The notes beneath the pieces are model-generated. The model did not search any database, was not told where the DNA came from, and was given only the letters and a program-made list of their open reading frames with translations. A stretch of 64,000 nt of DNA from Coccinella septempunctata (Eukaryota > Arthropoda > Insecta > Coleoptera > Coccinellidae): the NCBI RefSeq assembly GCF_907165205.1, contig NC_058193.1, positions 11,081,544-11,145,543 of the forward strand, in the 5' to 3' direction. Each line of letters opens with the position of its first letter. Position 1 is the stretch's first letter. Below are positions 13,023 to 32,024 of this stretch, piece after piece. A program made the position numbers and the translations under genes.

Positions 13023-13992
13023 TATGGGGTGATTTTGAACTCAGCTCAATGCCCTCTATTCACGGTTTTCATTTGTCTGTTTACTTGTGAAACACCCTGT
13101 ACCTCCTTGTACCGTCATATGAAAATTCAAATTCTTCGAGTTGTGAGAAACGTTCAGCCCAACATCTGTTTACTGCAAAACACGTGTTAACGCTGATATG
13201 AAGGGTTCAAACTTTTCTACATGATTCGGGCTTTTTAGGAACAAATTGCTCAAGATGCCCAGTTCGAGTAATATTTCGTTTTGCGTGTTTTATTGGATAA
13301 AATTGAATTTATTCCATGGAAGATTCGAGAATAATTGATGTCCAGAATGCTCCAGAATTTTCAGATTCCATTGAAACTCTTGCGAAAATTATATCGTATA
13401 TTGTCAAGTTTAGATTTTAATTCATTCAGAACTTTGAGTTCGACAAATAATGATGTAAATAATTCAATATTCTATTTGCCTCAAGACTCGAAACTTTTCG
13501 AGAAACGATTCATTTAATGATTAGATGACGAATAAATCAAAAAATTATGTGTGTTCATATTATATTTTCATTCATTGAAGAATATTTAGAATAATGAGGT
13601 TCAACAGAAGTTACGAACAAGATACTTATTCAATTAGCCTCATGATCCGAAACATTTCAGAATTTATTTCGTGTTTAGATAATCCGCTGCATATCGTTGT
13701 TCACAATACGACTGTCAATTTAGGACCAATTATAGAACGATTTAATTAATAGATCAATAGCTTTCGAAAATGTTGGTCAGTCTATAAACTGACAACTCAT
13801 TTTGTCAAATGACGGATTTCAGTATCAGACTGCTACATAATATAATGAGAGTTCAAAAAAATTTGTATAGACTACAGAATTTAGATGGTTGATATTATGT
13901 GTCGCTGACAGTCAATCACATTTCCTTCAGCGCAGTTGTTGTTTTCAAGAAAAAGTAATAGATTCTCGCAAAATCCGAAACTCTACATGAAT

Positions 13993-14113
13993 AGGCCTAG
14001 TTGTTCAGTTCGGGATTAAAGTTTATCCTAGATTGATTTTGGCATTTCTGTCAGGTTAATCTAGAATCATCTTGAATCTTGGCCTAATCCTAAACTGAAC
14101 AACCGAGCCTTAT
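13993..14113. mobile_element. Small MITE-like element, copy 3
   Basis: Counterpart of 5331-5461. It begins TAGGCCTAGTTGTTCAGTTC and ends CTAAACTGAACAACCGAGCC, with inverted termini. Confidence 0.55.
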
Positions 14114-16006
14114 AGTAATAGCAACGTAGCATTAATTAAGCCGGTATATTATTGGAATAATACAAATTTGTTATAGCGGAGAATAGTGGTTTTTAGCCTC
14201 GGTATTCACGAAATTCATTTTATTATGTTTTTTTAAGGTGAATCGGCCCGAAATCTTTGATCCCCCGACCTGCTAGTTTCGTAAACTTCTATAACAATAG
14301 CATAATAATTCAAATTTCAACATTTTAACAGAACTTTTTGAATTTAAGGGAGAGACACATTAAAAAAATCGATAGCAAGTTACCGCCTAAACTACGAGCT
14401 TGCCGAAGTTGAAACTCGTATCAATCTAATCAGTGCTTCATAATATGTATAGTTTTATGACTCAGTGTTTTTTAGAACCTGTAACAAAAAATTAAAAACT
14501 GTAAACTCGTCATCGCCTTCCAAAGGCTGTATCTTGGAAGGGCTGTCGATTTGGAAAAAAATTTAAAGGAACTACCCCCGCTTATTTTCATTGAGGAAGC
14601 ATCTCCCTTAGTCCTTCGCATTTGTTTATAGATATGCTGTATATAGATTTATTTTATCTATGTACCTATTCATTTTGGATAGTGGAAGTTTAATCAATAT
14701 GTGTTATTTTCGAAGACCGAAACAAAAATTTCAATTGCAGCTGATTTGTTAATTATAAGAATCATCATTCATTTTGAATAATAAAACGTCATGCGAAAAT
14801 ACTTAAATTAACTTTTGTCTTTCTCCTTTCATCATGCGTCCATCATAGTGTCCGCTGTTCATTATAGCTTTTGGGAATTTACCAATCAATCATATGTATC
14901 CGAGTATGTATCTATATTATTAACTTCATTCTGTAGATTCATCATGTCTTGACAAAAATATGGTTGCAATTTCAAAATATTTTGACTCGTGGCCTTCAAA
15001 AGACTTCAATTTTGTTTATTTTTTCCCTTACATCCTGTATGATCTATCGAAAAATGCAAATCTGTTTTGGATAATTCTTCATAAAATCTTACTTGTTTCG
15101 ATGTAATTGGTAATTTTCTTTATGATACCTCACTGAGAAATTTAAACCAGAGAGATGGTATAAGTTATTCAAATTTTCGGGAAAATCCAATGATTAAACA
15201 TAATCGATAATAAAACAGATGTTTCTGAGCAAAGGATTCCTCAAAATCATTGAGCAATCCGATTTAAGAAAAATATATAGAGAGTGTTCCATTTGAAATA
15301 ACACAACAATGTCCAACATTCGGTTTAGCCAACGTTGTTCATTTCTGTGATATCGTAAAATGTGTTGCATTTTTTCTCTTGATTCTGAAATGAAAATTTT
15401 CGGAATGGCTCATTGTCCTTGAATATTCATCACCATTTACATCTGAATATTTAGCTTGATATGAAAGAAGTTCAACGGATGCATAGATACACACGATGAA
15501 ATATAAACAGTCATAATCCCATTCGAGAGAACCAAGATTGGTTTTCTTTCACGTGATTCTTTCCCCTACAGAAGAATGCGATAAAAAATCGTTGAGATAT
15601 GCCGCCTGGATTGCAATTATGTAGGAGATAGCGCGCTGCGCCTCTCTACAGTTAATTCCTCCGTATACTTATATTCCGCCTGTCTACATCTGCTTTGAAA
15701 ATACAACGTTGCCATTTTCGGAGGTGCTAACGAGCAAAGAGTCGCCCACAGCAATTCTTCGATATACAGCTCAGCACACTAGCGCCAGTGATATACACTC
15801 GAACTAAAAGATTGTTCAGTACATAAACGGGGTGCGTTGTGACCTCAAAACGATTTTTTGATATGTTGGTCCCTGAAGCCTCCTGAATCTAACAAGCTAA
15901 AAAACAAGGCAAAACGTTGTCACCTCCGATTTCGGAGGTGACAGCGATATATATGAGGTGAGAGCGTTAAACGAGTAACTATTTTGGAGGTGGTATTAAC
16001 ACTTTA

Positions 16007-16726
<720 letters not shown>

Positions 16727-16792
16727 TTTTAATCCACCGATAGACGGGTCGGTTCGCTGGGAGCACCGGTCCACTCTGTAGACAAGGTGTCC

Positions 16793-19700
16793 TCAGGAGC
16801 TGGTAAGGAACTTCCGGACAACTCGGGTTGTGGCCAGTACAACCTCCTTCTGAGCTCGACTAATAATCAGGCTAGAATCCAACTTCAAACGTCTAGTATT
16901 CTCTATCATGTGCTGTTCGACCAAGCCATTCACTGATATAATCAGAGGGAGTATTGATGTTTTCTTCAGACCATATATTTCCTTCACTTCAAATGCGAGG
17001 TCATGATATTTAGTAAGCTTCTCACTGTAGGATCTTCCAATATTCTCATCCGCAGGCACTGCTACATCGATAATCTGTACACTCTTCTCGATCTTATTGA
17101 AGAGCACTAGATCTGGCCTATTATGCGGTATTGCTTTATCTGTTATTATCGTTGTGTCCCAGTAGAGTTTGTATTCTTCGTTCTCCAGCACGCTTCTGGG
17201 CTCATACTCATAGATACTTCGACTATCCAGTGACAATCCGGTTTCTCGGGCTATCTCCATGTGGTATATTTTTGCAACGGCGTTATGGCGCTCCATGTAC
17301 TCCCTAGGGGCCAGAATTGGACACGATGATGTTATGTGCTGTATGGTTTCTAAGGATTTGGAGCACCTCCTGCATAAGTCGGTAAGTATGTCTTGACCAG
17401 TTATATGTTTGATATAGGCTCGAGTAGGCACTACCTGATCCTGTATAGCCACTAATCTTCCCTCGGTCTCCGGAAACAGATATCCAGCTGTCAGGTAAGT
17501 GAGAGATTCAGTTTTCAGGATATTATCTGAGTTTAAATTTCCAGGGTATCTTCCATGGAGTGCTCTGGCATGCCACTCCTCCGAGAGCTGCTCAGCGGAC
17601 GTTTCCTCTAGATGGATTGAGGGTTTTGCTAGCCGTAGAGCCGTGGACTCATCAACCTGGCACAACGCTCTGAAGAATGGTGAGTTTTTTGACTGAAAGT
17701 ACTTTCTCATATCTAACACCATCTTATTATGTGTCATAAGTATATTTTGTAGTCCTCTACCTCCCTCGTGTCTCTTCAGGTACAATCTATTCACTGACGA
17801 ATGGGGGTGATGTATCCCGTATCTTGTCAACATCTTTCTAGTCTGTATATCCGCAGCCCTGAGCTCCGCAGTCGTCCACCGAACAATCCCAAAAGAGTAG
17901 CTGATACAAGGCAGGGCCCACGTGTTAATCGACGTGAACAAGGCTTTAGAATTAAGTTTGGCTTTCAAGATGTTCCTCAGCCTACCGAAATACTTCTCTT
18001 TGAAGGAATTCTTTGCCTCGTCAGTTTTTATATCTAGGTCTTGCTGAATTCCCAAGTATTTGTACGATTCCTCCGGTTTCAGGTATGGTATTCTAGAGTC
18101 ATCCCATAGCTCGATATGTTCGCCATCCACAATCTTACCTCTTTTCACATTCACAATCGCGCATTTATCGAGGCCCATCTCCATTCCTATTGCTGTACTG
18201 AATGAGGAAACTATTTCCAGGAGTCTTCGCATTTGTTCTTCGTTGGCCGCGTACAGTTTCAGGTCATCCATGTAAAGCTGGTGGTTGAGTTTAATTTTTC
18301 TTATTTTGTCGATGACATAACCATAGGAACTGTTGTTGAGCAGCCTACTTAGAAGGTTCAAGGCCAGGCAAACCCACAGTGGGCTCAGCGTATCCCCCTG
18401 GAAGATGCCTCGCTTGATTTTTATCATCTTCGATATCTTATTACCGTTTTTGCTTTTTATCAATAACGTGGTCCTCCATGACTCCATCAGATATTGTAAC
18501 AGACGAACGATAGGCTCTGATATTCCACTGAGTCTTAGTACCCTTATAAGCCAGGAGTGCGGCACCGAATCGAAAGCCTTCCTATAATCTAACCATGATA
18601 TTGAGATGTTCCTCTGCTTACTCTTCACTTGCTTCGCGATTATCTGATCAACAATGAGGAGTTCCTTACAGCCTTTTGTGTTCCTACCACAGCCTCCCTG
18701 CTCACGGGCCAATATGTGGTGTTTTTTTAAATGCCTCGAGATGTACCTGGTCAAGGTTCCGGTAAGTATTTTATAGATTGTGGGTAAGCATGTTATCGGT
18801 CGGTATTTTTTTGGATGTTGTATTACCTTTCGGTATCATAATTGTGGTGCCGAGGGTAAAGAACTCCGGGATTATCGATGGGTCCTTCAATGCTTTCTGG
18901 AACAATGCCGCCATCGCTCGATGTGTGCTGGTAAAATGTTTCCACCAGTAATTATGAATTCCATCGGGTCCCGGGGCCGCCCAGTTATTCGTTCTTTTCA
19001 GTACCTCTTCCACATCCTGTTTTGTTATAGTAATGTTGTCCATAACGTATTTTGAGCTCTCATCTTCAGCCTCCCTGATCCAGTGGGCACCATCGTCATG
19101 CTGTTTTTCCCTGCCCCATATTGTTCGCCAGTATTCGTACAATTTCTCTGGTTCTGGAGGATCCTCCTCTGTCTTATCAGGGCCCTCAAGATTCCGGAAG
19201 AATTGTTTTTGGTTCTAATAGTACATTTGGTTGTTCTGATATCTTTTTATTCTTTCATTATATCTTCTCAGTCGGTTACGTAACGCTTTGACTCTCTGTT
19301 TCAGATTATCACATAGAGATTCCAGTTGCCCTGTGAAGTCGCTAGTCTGGGGTTTGATCCGAAACTCAGATGCTATTCTTCGGACCGTCTTATGTACCTT
19401 GCTTGATGGTGACTCGCTATTAAGGTAAGTATGTAATACACCAATTTTTTTCCTGATATTGCCAACTTTCTTTTCTATGCGACACTTCCATGGAGGTTGC
19501 TGCCCTGTTGGATTCGTGCACCTCTCTATGACGGATTTACCCAGTTGTTCACACACAGTTAGAGCCCCAGCGTATACCAGATCAACAAGATCCCCCAGAG
19601 ATGAGTTGTTACTAATGTGCTTACCAATTACTTTGTTTACCATCAACATTTTTTCAACCATCATACGCGAGCCCTTCATTCTCGGTATGCTCGGTCTATT

Positions 19701-20255
19701 TTCCGGGCTTAAACCAGTATAGAGTAGAAGATTTTTACAGAAATATCGATCAACTTCGTAGGTAAGTCCATTATCTTCATCGTCCGATTGTTGCAATTCT
19801 TCATGATGTTCTTCTCCTTCATCGATTGGTTCATTTCCCTGCGGTCTAATACTCAACTGAATGTTCCTTAATTCTACGACAGAGAATTTCTCATTCTCGA
19901 TCATCCATCTTACTCTGTTAGCCAGTAAGTTCGTGTAAAGCGGTTTGTCAGGTCTGATGTCATTCCATACCTCGGTTAATATTTGCCTATAAGTCCTTCC
20001 CGATGTTTGTTCCAGGTCTTTTGCTATGAAATGAGCACGCATAAGTAGGACATTATCATCCTCAGTCCATCGCGCTCTCCCATCTCTTCTCATTGGTTCC
20101 CTAGCGGGGTGAGTTTGTCCCTCATCCAAGCTATGGTTCCTTTCCAATTCGAGCCTAGGCCTTGCGGTGCCGTCTCGGGGGGCTGCGCCGCTCGCACCAC
20201 AATCTCCCCCACCAGGCTGGACCTCTGGACGGCTCCGAGAGGGGCCAGCCCGCAA
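16793..20255 (-). pseudogene. R4/Dong-like polyprotein (Myb, RT, CCHC, RLE), two breaks
   Basis: The protein would prime and copy the element's RNA at a cleaved target. The N-terminal part (20255-19215) has a Myb-like segment at residues 60-118 (ARWTEDDN). An in-frame TAG at 19217-19215 breaks it, and the frame then continues (EYWRTIWGREKQ). A run of seven T (plus strand, 18806-18812) shifts the frame inside the KYRPITCLP motif. The C-terminal frame 18754-16793 (653 codons) has LDYRKAFDS at 55-63, FQGDTLSP at 118-125 and catalytic YMDD at 161-164. It also has C-x2-C-x8-H-x4-C at 461-478 and the RPDLV...D nuclease motif at 546-563. No ATG precedes codon 55 (20093) in the open frame, and related elements can start without AUG. 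The two breaks could be decay or sequencing error. Apart from them, every domain looks well preserved. Confidence 0.85.
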
Positions 20256-20381
20256 CCCCTCACCGCCCTGCTTTCTACTTCTTGTTGTGACAGGAGCTAT
20301 GTGCTTCTCAGAACCCCTAGGGTGCTAACCTTTGGGCCTGGCTGACTCGGGTCCACGGGGGCGTCACTCCTCGATAGCCTT

Positions 20382-24420
<4,039 letters not shown>

Positions 24421-24430
24421 ATATATATAT

Positions 24431-24630
24431 NNNNNNNNNNNNNNNNNNNNNNNNNNNNNNNNNNNNNNNNNNNNNNNNNNNNNNNNNNNNNNNNNNNNNN
24501 NNNNNNNNNNNNNNNNNNNNNNNNNNNNNNNNNNNNNNNNNNNNNNNNNNNNNNNNNNNNNNNNNNNNNNNNNNNNNNNNNNNNNNNNNNNNNNNNNNNN
24601 NNNNNNNNNNNNNNNNNNNNNNNNNNNNNN
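24431..24630. other. Assembly gap (200 N)
   Basis: Exactly 200 Ns, a typical placeholder size. It is preceded by a short TA run and followed directly by satellite, so the true distance and adjacency are unknown. Confidence 1.
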
Positions 24631-25063
24631 GAGATTTCAGTTGTCTATTCGGCAAAGTGTGATATCAATTCCTCAAAAACTGTTGAATCAATTCGACCCA
24701 AATCTTGAAACTGCACATAGTTTTCGAATTGAGATGCACATGTTGAATTTCAGATCGATAGTTCTGATAGGAATGAAGATTTCAGTAGTCGATTCGGCAA
24801 AATATCATTTCAATTCCTAAGGAACTATTGGATCGATTCGAACCAAATCTTGAAACTGCACATAGTTTTCGAATTGAGATGCACCTGTTGAATTTCAGTT
24901 CGATAGTTCAGATAGGAATTGATATTTCAGTGGTCAATTCGGCAAAGTGTGATATCAATTCCTCGAAAACTGTTGGATCAATTCGAACCAAATCTTGAAA
25001 CTGCACATAGTTTTCGAATTGAGATGCACATGTTGAATTTCAGTTCGATAGTGCAGATAGGAA

Positions 25064-28000
25064 TTGAGATTTCAGTGGTCTATTCGGCAAAGTGTGATAT
25101 CAATTCCTCAAAAACTGTTGAACCAATTCGACCCAAATCTTGAAACTGCACATAGTTTTCGCATTGAGATGCACATCTTGAATTTCAGATCGATAGTTCT
25201 GATAGGAATGAAGATTTCAGTAGTCGATTCGGCAAAATATCATTTCAATTCCTAAGGAACTATTGGATCAATTCGAACCAAATCTTGAAACTTTACACAG
25301 TTTTCGAATTGAGATGCACATGTTGAATTTCATTTCGATAGTTCAGATAGGAATTGAGATTTCAGTAGTCGATTCGACAAAATATTATTTCAATTCCTAA
25401 GGAACTATTGGATCAATTCGAACCAAATCTTGAAACTGCACATAGTTTTCGAATTGAGATGCACCTGTTGAATTTCAGTTCGATAGTTCAGATAGGAATT
25501 GATATTTCAGTGGTCAATTCGGCAAAGTGTGATATCAATTCCTCGAAAACTGTTGGATCAATTCGAACCAAATCTTGAAACTGCACATAGTTTTCGAATT
25601 GAGATTCACATGTTGAATTTCAGTTCGACAGTGCAGATAGGAATTGAGACTTCAATGGTCGATTCGACAAAATATCATTTCAATTCCTAAGGAACTATTG
25701 GATCAATTGGACCCACATCCCGAAACTGTACACAGTTTTTGATTCGAGATGCACATGTTGAATTTTTGTTCGATATTTCAGATAGGAATTGTGATTTCAG
25801 TGGTCAATTCGGCAAAGTGTCATATCAATTCCTCGAAAACTGTTGGATCAATTCGAACCAAATCTTGAAACTGCACATAGTTTTCGGTTTGAGATGCATA
25901 TGTTGAATTTCAGTTCGATAATTCAGATATGAATTGAGATTTTAGTGGTCAATTCGGCAAAGTGTGAAATCAATTCCTCGAAAATTGTTGGATGAATTCG
26001 AACCAAATCTTGAAACTTTACACAGTTTTCGGTTTGAGATGCACATGTTGAATTTCAGTTCGATAATTCAGATATGAATTGAGATTTCAGTGGTCAATTC
26101 GGCAAAGTGTGATATCAATTCCTCGAAAACTGTTGGATCAATTCGAACCAAATCTTGAAACTGCACATAGTTTTCGAATTGAGATGCACATGTTGAATGT
26201 CAGTTCGACAGTTCAGATAGGAATTGAGATTTCAGTGGTCGATTCGACAAAATATCATTTCAATTCCTAAGGAACTATTGGATCAATTCGACCCAAATCC
26301 CGAAACTGTACACAGTTTTTGATTTGAGATGCACATGTTGAATTTTTGTTCGATATTTCAGATAGGAATTGTGATTTCAGTGGTCAATTCGGCAAAGTGT
26401 CATATCAATTCCTCGAAAACTGTTGGATCAATTCGACCCAAATCTCGAAACTGTACACAGTTTTCGGTTTGAGATGCACATGTTGAATTTCAGTTCGATA
26501 GTTCAGATAGGAATTGAGATTTTAGTGGTCAATTCGGCAATGTGTGATATCAATTCCTCGAAAATTGTTGGATCAATTCGAACCAAATCTTGAAACAGCA
26601 CATAGTTTTCGAATTGAAATGCACATGTTGAATTTCAGTTCGATAGTTCAGATAGGAATTGATATTTCAGTGGTCAATTCGGCAAAGTGTGATATTAATT
26701 CCTAGAAAATTATTGGATCAATTCGAACCAAATCTTGAAACTTTACACAGTTTTCGAATTGAGATGCACATGTTGAATTTCAGTTCGATAGTTCAGATAG
26801 GAATTGAGATTTCAGTAGTCGATTCGACAAAATATTATTTCAATTCCTAAGGAACTATTGGATCAATTCGAACCAAATCTTGAAACTGCACATAGTTTTC
26901 GAATTGAGATGCACCTGTTGAATTTCAGTTCGATAGTTCAGATAGGAATTGATATTTCAGTGGTCAATTCGGCAAAGTGTGATATCAATTCCTCGAAAAC
27001 TGTTGGATCAATTCGAACCAAATCTTGAAACTGCACATAGTTTTCGAATTGAGATGCACATGTTGAATTTCAGTTCGATAGTGCCAGATAGGAATTGAGA
27101 TTTCAGTGGTCTATTCGGCAAAGTGTGATATCGATTACTCGAAAACTGTTGGATCAATTCGAACCAAATCTTGAAACTGCACATAGTTTTCGAAATGAGA
27201 TGCACATGTTGAATTTCAGTTCTATAGTTCAGATAGGAATTGAGATTTCAGTGGTCAATTCGGCAAAGTGTGATATCAATTCCTCGAAAACTGTTGGATC
27301 AATTCGAACCAAATCTTGAAACTGCACATAGTTTTCGAAATGAGATGCACATGTTGAATTTCAGATCGATAGTTTTAATAGGAATGGAGATTTCAGAAGT
27401 CGATTCGACAAAATATCATTTCAATTCCTAAGGAACTATTGGATCGATTCGAACCAAATCTTGAAACTGCACATAGTTTTCGAATTGAGATGCACATGTT
27501 GAATTTCAGTTCGATAGTGCAGATAGGAATTGAGATTTCAGTGGTCTATTCGGCAAAGTGTGATATCAATTCCTCAAAAACTGTTGAACCAATTCGACCC
27601 AAATCTTGAAACTGCACATAGTTTTCGAATTGAGATGCACATGTTGAATTTCAGATCGATAGTTCTAATAGGAATGGAGATTTCAGAAGTCGATTCGACA
27701 AAATATCATTTCAATTCCTAAGGAACTATTGGATCGATTCGAACCAAATCTTGAAACTGCACATAGTTTTCGAATTGAGATGCACATGTTGAATTTCAGT
27801 TCGATAGTGCAGATAGGAATTGAGATTTCAGTGGTCTATTCGGCAAAGTGTGATATCAATTCCTCAAAAACTGTTGAACCAATTCGACCCAAATCTTGAA
27901 ACTGCACATAGTTTTCGAATTGAGATGCACATGTTGAATTTCAGATCGATAGTTCTGATAGGAATGAAGATTTCAGTAGTCGATTCGGCAAAATATCATT

Positions 28001-28632
28001 TCAATTCCTAAGGAACTATTCGATCGATTCGAACTAAATCTTGAAACTGCACATAGTTTTCGAATTGAGATGCACATGTTGAATTTCAGTTCGGTAGTTC
28101 AGATAGGAATTGAGATTTCAGTAGTCGATTCGGCAAAATATCATTTCAATTCCTAAGGAACTATTAGATCGATTCGAACCAAATCTTGAAACTGCACATA
28201 GTTTTCGAATTGAGATGCACATGTTGAATTTCAGTTCGATAGTGCAGATAGGAATTGAGATTTCAGTGGTCTGTTCGGCAAAGTGTGATATCAATTCCTC
28301 GAAAACTGTTGGATCAATTCGAACCAAATCTTGAAACTGCACATAGTTTTCGAAATGAGATGCACATGTTGAATTTCAGATCGATAGTTTTAATAGTAAT
28401 GGAGATTTCAGAAGTCGATTCGACAAAATATCATTTCAATTCCTCAAAAACTGTTGAACCAATTCGACTCAAATCTTGAAACTGCACATAGTTTTCGAAT
28501 CGAGATGCACATGTTGAATTTCAGATCGATAGTTCTGATAGGAATTGAGATTTCAGTGGTCAATTCGGCAAAGTGTGATATCAATTCCTTGAAAACTGTT
28601 GGATCAATTCGAACCAAATCTTGAAACAGCAC
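25064..28632 (+). repeat. Higher-order satellite block, first copy (offset 6961)
   Basis: The ordered series of monomer variants here recurs at 32025-35593 at a constant distance of 6961 bp (48 monomers plus 1 bp). Marker variants recur with it, such as the extra C in GTGCCAGATAGG (27092 and 34053) and GTCAGTTCGACAG (26200 and 33161). Confidence 0.85.
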
Positions 28633-31600
28633 ATAGTTTTCGAATTGAAATGCACATGTTGAATTTCAGTTCGATAGTTCAGATAGGAATTGATATTTCA
28701 GTGGTCAATTCGGCAAAGTGTGATATTAATTCCTCGAAAATTATTGGATCAATTCGAACCAAATCTTGAAACTTTACACAGTTTTCGAATTGAGATGCAC
28801 ATGTTGAATTTCAGTTCGATAGTTCAGATAGGAATTGAGATTTCAGCAGTCGATTCGACAAAATATTATTTCAATTCCTAAGGAACTATTGGATCAATTC
28901 GAACCAAATCTTGAAACTGCACATAGTTTTCGAATTGAGATGCACCTGTTGAATTTCAGTTCGATAGTTCAGATAGGAATTGATATTTCAGTGGTCAATT
29001 CGGCAAAGTGTGATATCAATTTCTCGAAAACTGTTGGATCAATTCGAACCAAATCTTGAAACTGCACATAGTTTTCGAATTGAGATGCACATGTTGAATT
29101 TCAGTTCGATAGTGCAGATAGGAATTGAGATTTCAGTGGTCTATTCGGCAAAGTGTGATATCGATTCCTCGAAAACTGTTGGATCAATTCGAACCAAATC
29201 TTGAAACTGCACATAGTTTTCGAAATGAGATGCACATGTTGAATTTCAGTTCTATAGTTCAGATAGGAATTGAGATTTCAGTAGTCAATTCGGCAAAGTG
29301 TGATATCAATTCCTCGAAAACTGTTGGATCAATTCGAACCAAATCTTGAAACTGCACATAGTTTTTGAAATGAGATGCACATGTTGAATTTCAGATCGAT
29401 AGTTCTAATAGGAATGGAGATTTCAGAAGTCGATTCGACAAAATATCATTTCAATTCCTAAGGAACTATTGGATCGATTCGAACCAAATCTTGAAACTGC
29501 ACATAGTTTTCGAATTGAGATGCACATGTTGAATTTCAGTTCGATAGTGCAGATAGGAATTGAGATTTCAGTGGTCTATTCGGCAAAGTGTGATATCAAT
29601 TCCTCAAAAACTGTTGAACCAATTCGACCCAAATCTTGAAACTGCACATAGTTTTCGAATTGAGATGCACATGTTGAATTTCAGATCGATAGTTCTGATA
29701 GGAATGAAGATTTCGGTAGTCGATTCGGCAAAATATCATTTCAATTCCTAAGGAATTATTTGATCGATTCGAACCAAATCTTGAAACTGCACATAGTTTT
29801 CGAATTGAGATGCACATGTTGAATTTCAGTTCGATAGTTCAGATAGGAATTGAGATTTCAGTAGTCGATTCGGCAAAATATCATTTCAATTCCTAAGGAA
29901 CTATTAGATCGATTCGAACCAAATCTTGAAACTGCACATAGTTTTCGAATTGAGATGCACATGTTGAATTTCAGTTCGATAGTGCAGATAGGAATTGAGA
30001 TTTCAGTGGTCTGTTCGGCAAAGTGTGATATCAATTCCTCGAAAACTGTTGGATCAATTCGAACCAAATCTTGAAACTGCACATAGTTTTCGAAATGAGA
30101 TGCACATGTTGAATTTCAGATCGATAGTTTTAATAGGAATGGAGATTTCAGAAGTCGATTCGACAAAATATCATTTCAATTCCTCAAAAACTGTTGAACC
30201 AATTCGACTCAAATCTTGAAACTGCACATAGTTTTCGAATTGAGATGCACATGTTGAATTTCAGATCGATAGTTCTGATAGGAATTGAGATTTCAGTGGT
30301 CAATTCGGCAAAGTGTGATATCAATTCCTTGAAAACTGTTGGATCAATTCGAACCAAATCTTGAAACTGCACATAGTTTTCGAAATGAGATGCATATGTT
30401 GAATTTCAGTTCGATAGTTCTGATAGGAATTGAGATTTCAGTTGTCTATTCGGCAAAGTGTGATATCAATTCCTCAAAAACTGTTGAATCAATTCGACCC
30501 AAATCTTGAAACTGCACATAGTTTTCGAATTGAGATGCACATGTTGAATTTCAGATCGATAGTTCTGATAGGAATGAAGATTTCAGTAGTCGATTCGGCA
30601 AAATATCATTTCAATTCCTAAGGAACTATTGGATCGATTCGAACCAAATCTTGAAACTGCACATAGTTTTCGAATTGAGATGCACATGTTGAATTTCAGT
30701 TCGATAGTGCAGATAGGAATTGAGATTTCAGTGGTCTATTCGGCAAAGTGTGATATCAATTCCTCAAAAACTGTTGAACCAATTCGACCCAAATCTTGAA
30801 ACTGCACATAGTTTTCGAATTGAGATGCACATGTTGAATTTCAGATCGATAGTTCTGATAGGAATGAAGATTTCGGTAGTCGATTCGGCAAAATATCATT
30901 TCAATTCCTAAGGAATTATTTGATCGCTTCGAACCAAATCTTGAAACTGCACATAGTTTTCGAATTGAGATGCACATGTTGAATTTCAGTTCGATAGTTC
31001 AGATAGGAATTGAGATTTCAGTAGTCGATTCGGCAAAATATCATTTCAATTCCTAAGGAACTATTAGATCGATTCGAACCAAATCTTGAAACTGCACATA
31101 GTTTTCGAATTGAGATGCACATGTTGAATTTCAGTTCGATAGTGCAGATAGGAATTGAGATTTCAGTGGTCTGTTCGGCAAAGTGTGATATCAATTCCTC
31201 GAAAACTGTTGGATCAATTCGAACCAAATCTTGAAACTGCACATAGTTTTCGAAATGAGATGCACATGTTGAATTTCAGATCGATAGTTTTAATAGGAAT
31301 GGAGATTTCAGAAGTCGATTCGACAAAATATCATTTCAATTCCTCAAAAACTGTTGAACCAATTCGACTCAAATCTTGAAACTGCACATAGTTTTCGAAT
31401 TGAGATGCACATGTTGAATTTCAGATCGATAGTTCTGATAGGAATTGAGATTTCAGTGGTCAATTCGGCAAAGTGTGATATCAATTCCTTGAAAACTGTT
31501 GGATCAATTCGAACCAAATCTTGAAACTGCACATACTTTTCGAAATGAGATGCATATGTTGAATTTCAGTTCGATAGTTCTGATAGGACTTGAGATTTCA

Positions 31601-32024
31601 GTTGTCTATTCGGCAAAGTGTGATATCAATTCCTCAAAAACTGTTGAATCAATTCGACCCAAATCTTGAAACTGCACATAGTTTTCGAATTGAGATGCAC
31701 ATGTTGAATTTCAGATCGATAGTTCTGATAGGAATGAAGATTTCAGTAGTCGATTCGGCAAAATATCATTTCAATTCCTAAGGAACTATTGGATCGATTC
31801 GAACCAAATCTTGAAACTGCACATAGTTTTCGAATTGAGATGCACCTGTTTAATTTCAGTTCGATAGTTCAGATAGGAATTGATATTTCAGTGGTCAATT
31901 CGGCAAAGTGTGATATCAATTCCTCGAAAACTGTTGGATCAATTCGAACCAAATCTTGAAACTGCACATAGTTTTCGAATTGAGATGCACATGTTGAATT
32001 TCAGTTCGATAGTGCAGATAGGAA

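Noticed and set aside
17499..20345. Several plus-strand frames of 60-90 codons over the R4-like LINE
   Set aside because: They are shadows of the minus-strand polyprotein with no domain content of their own.
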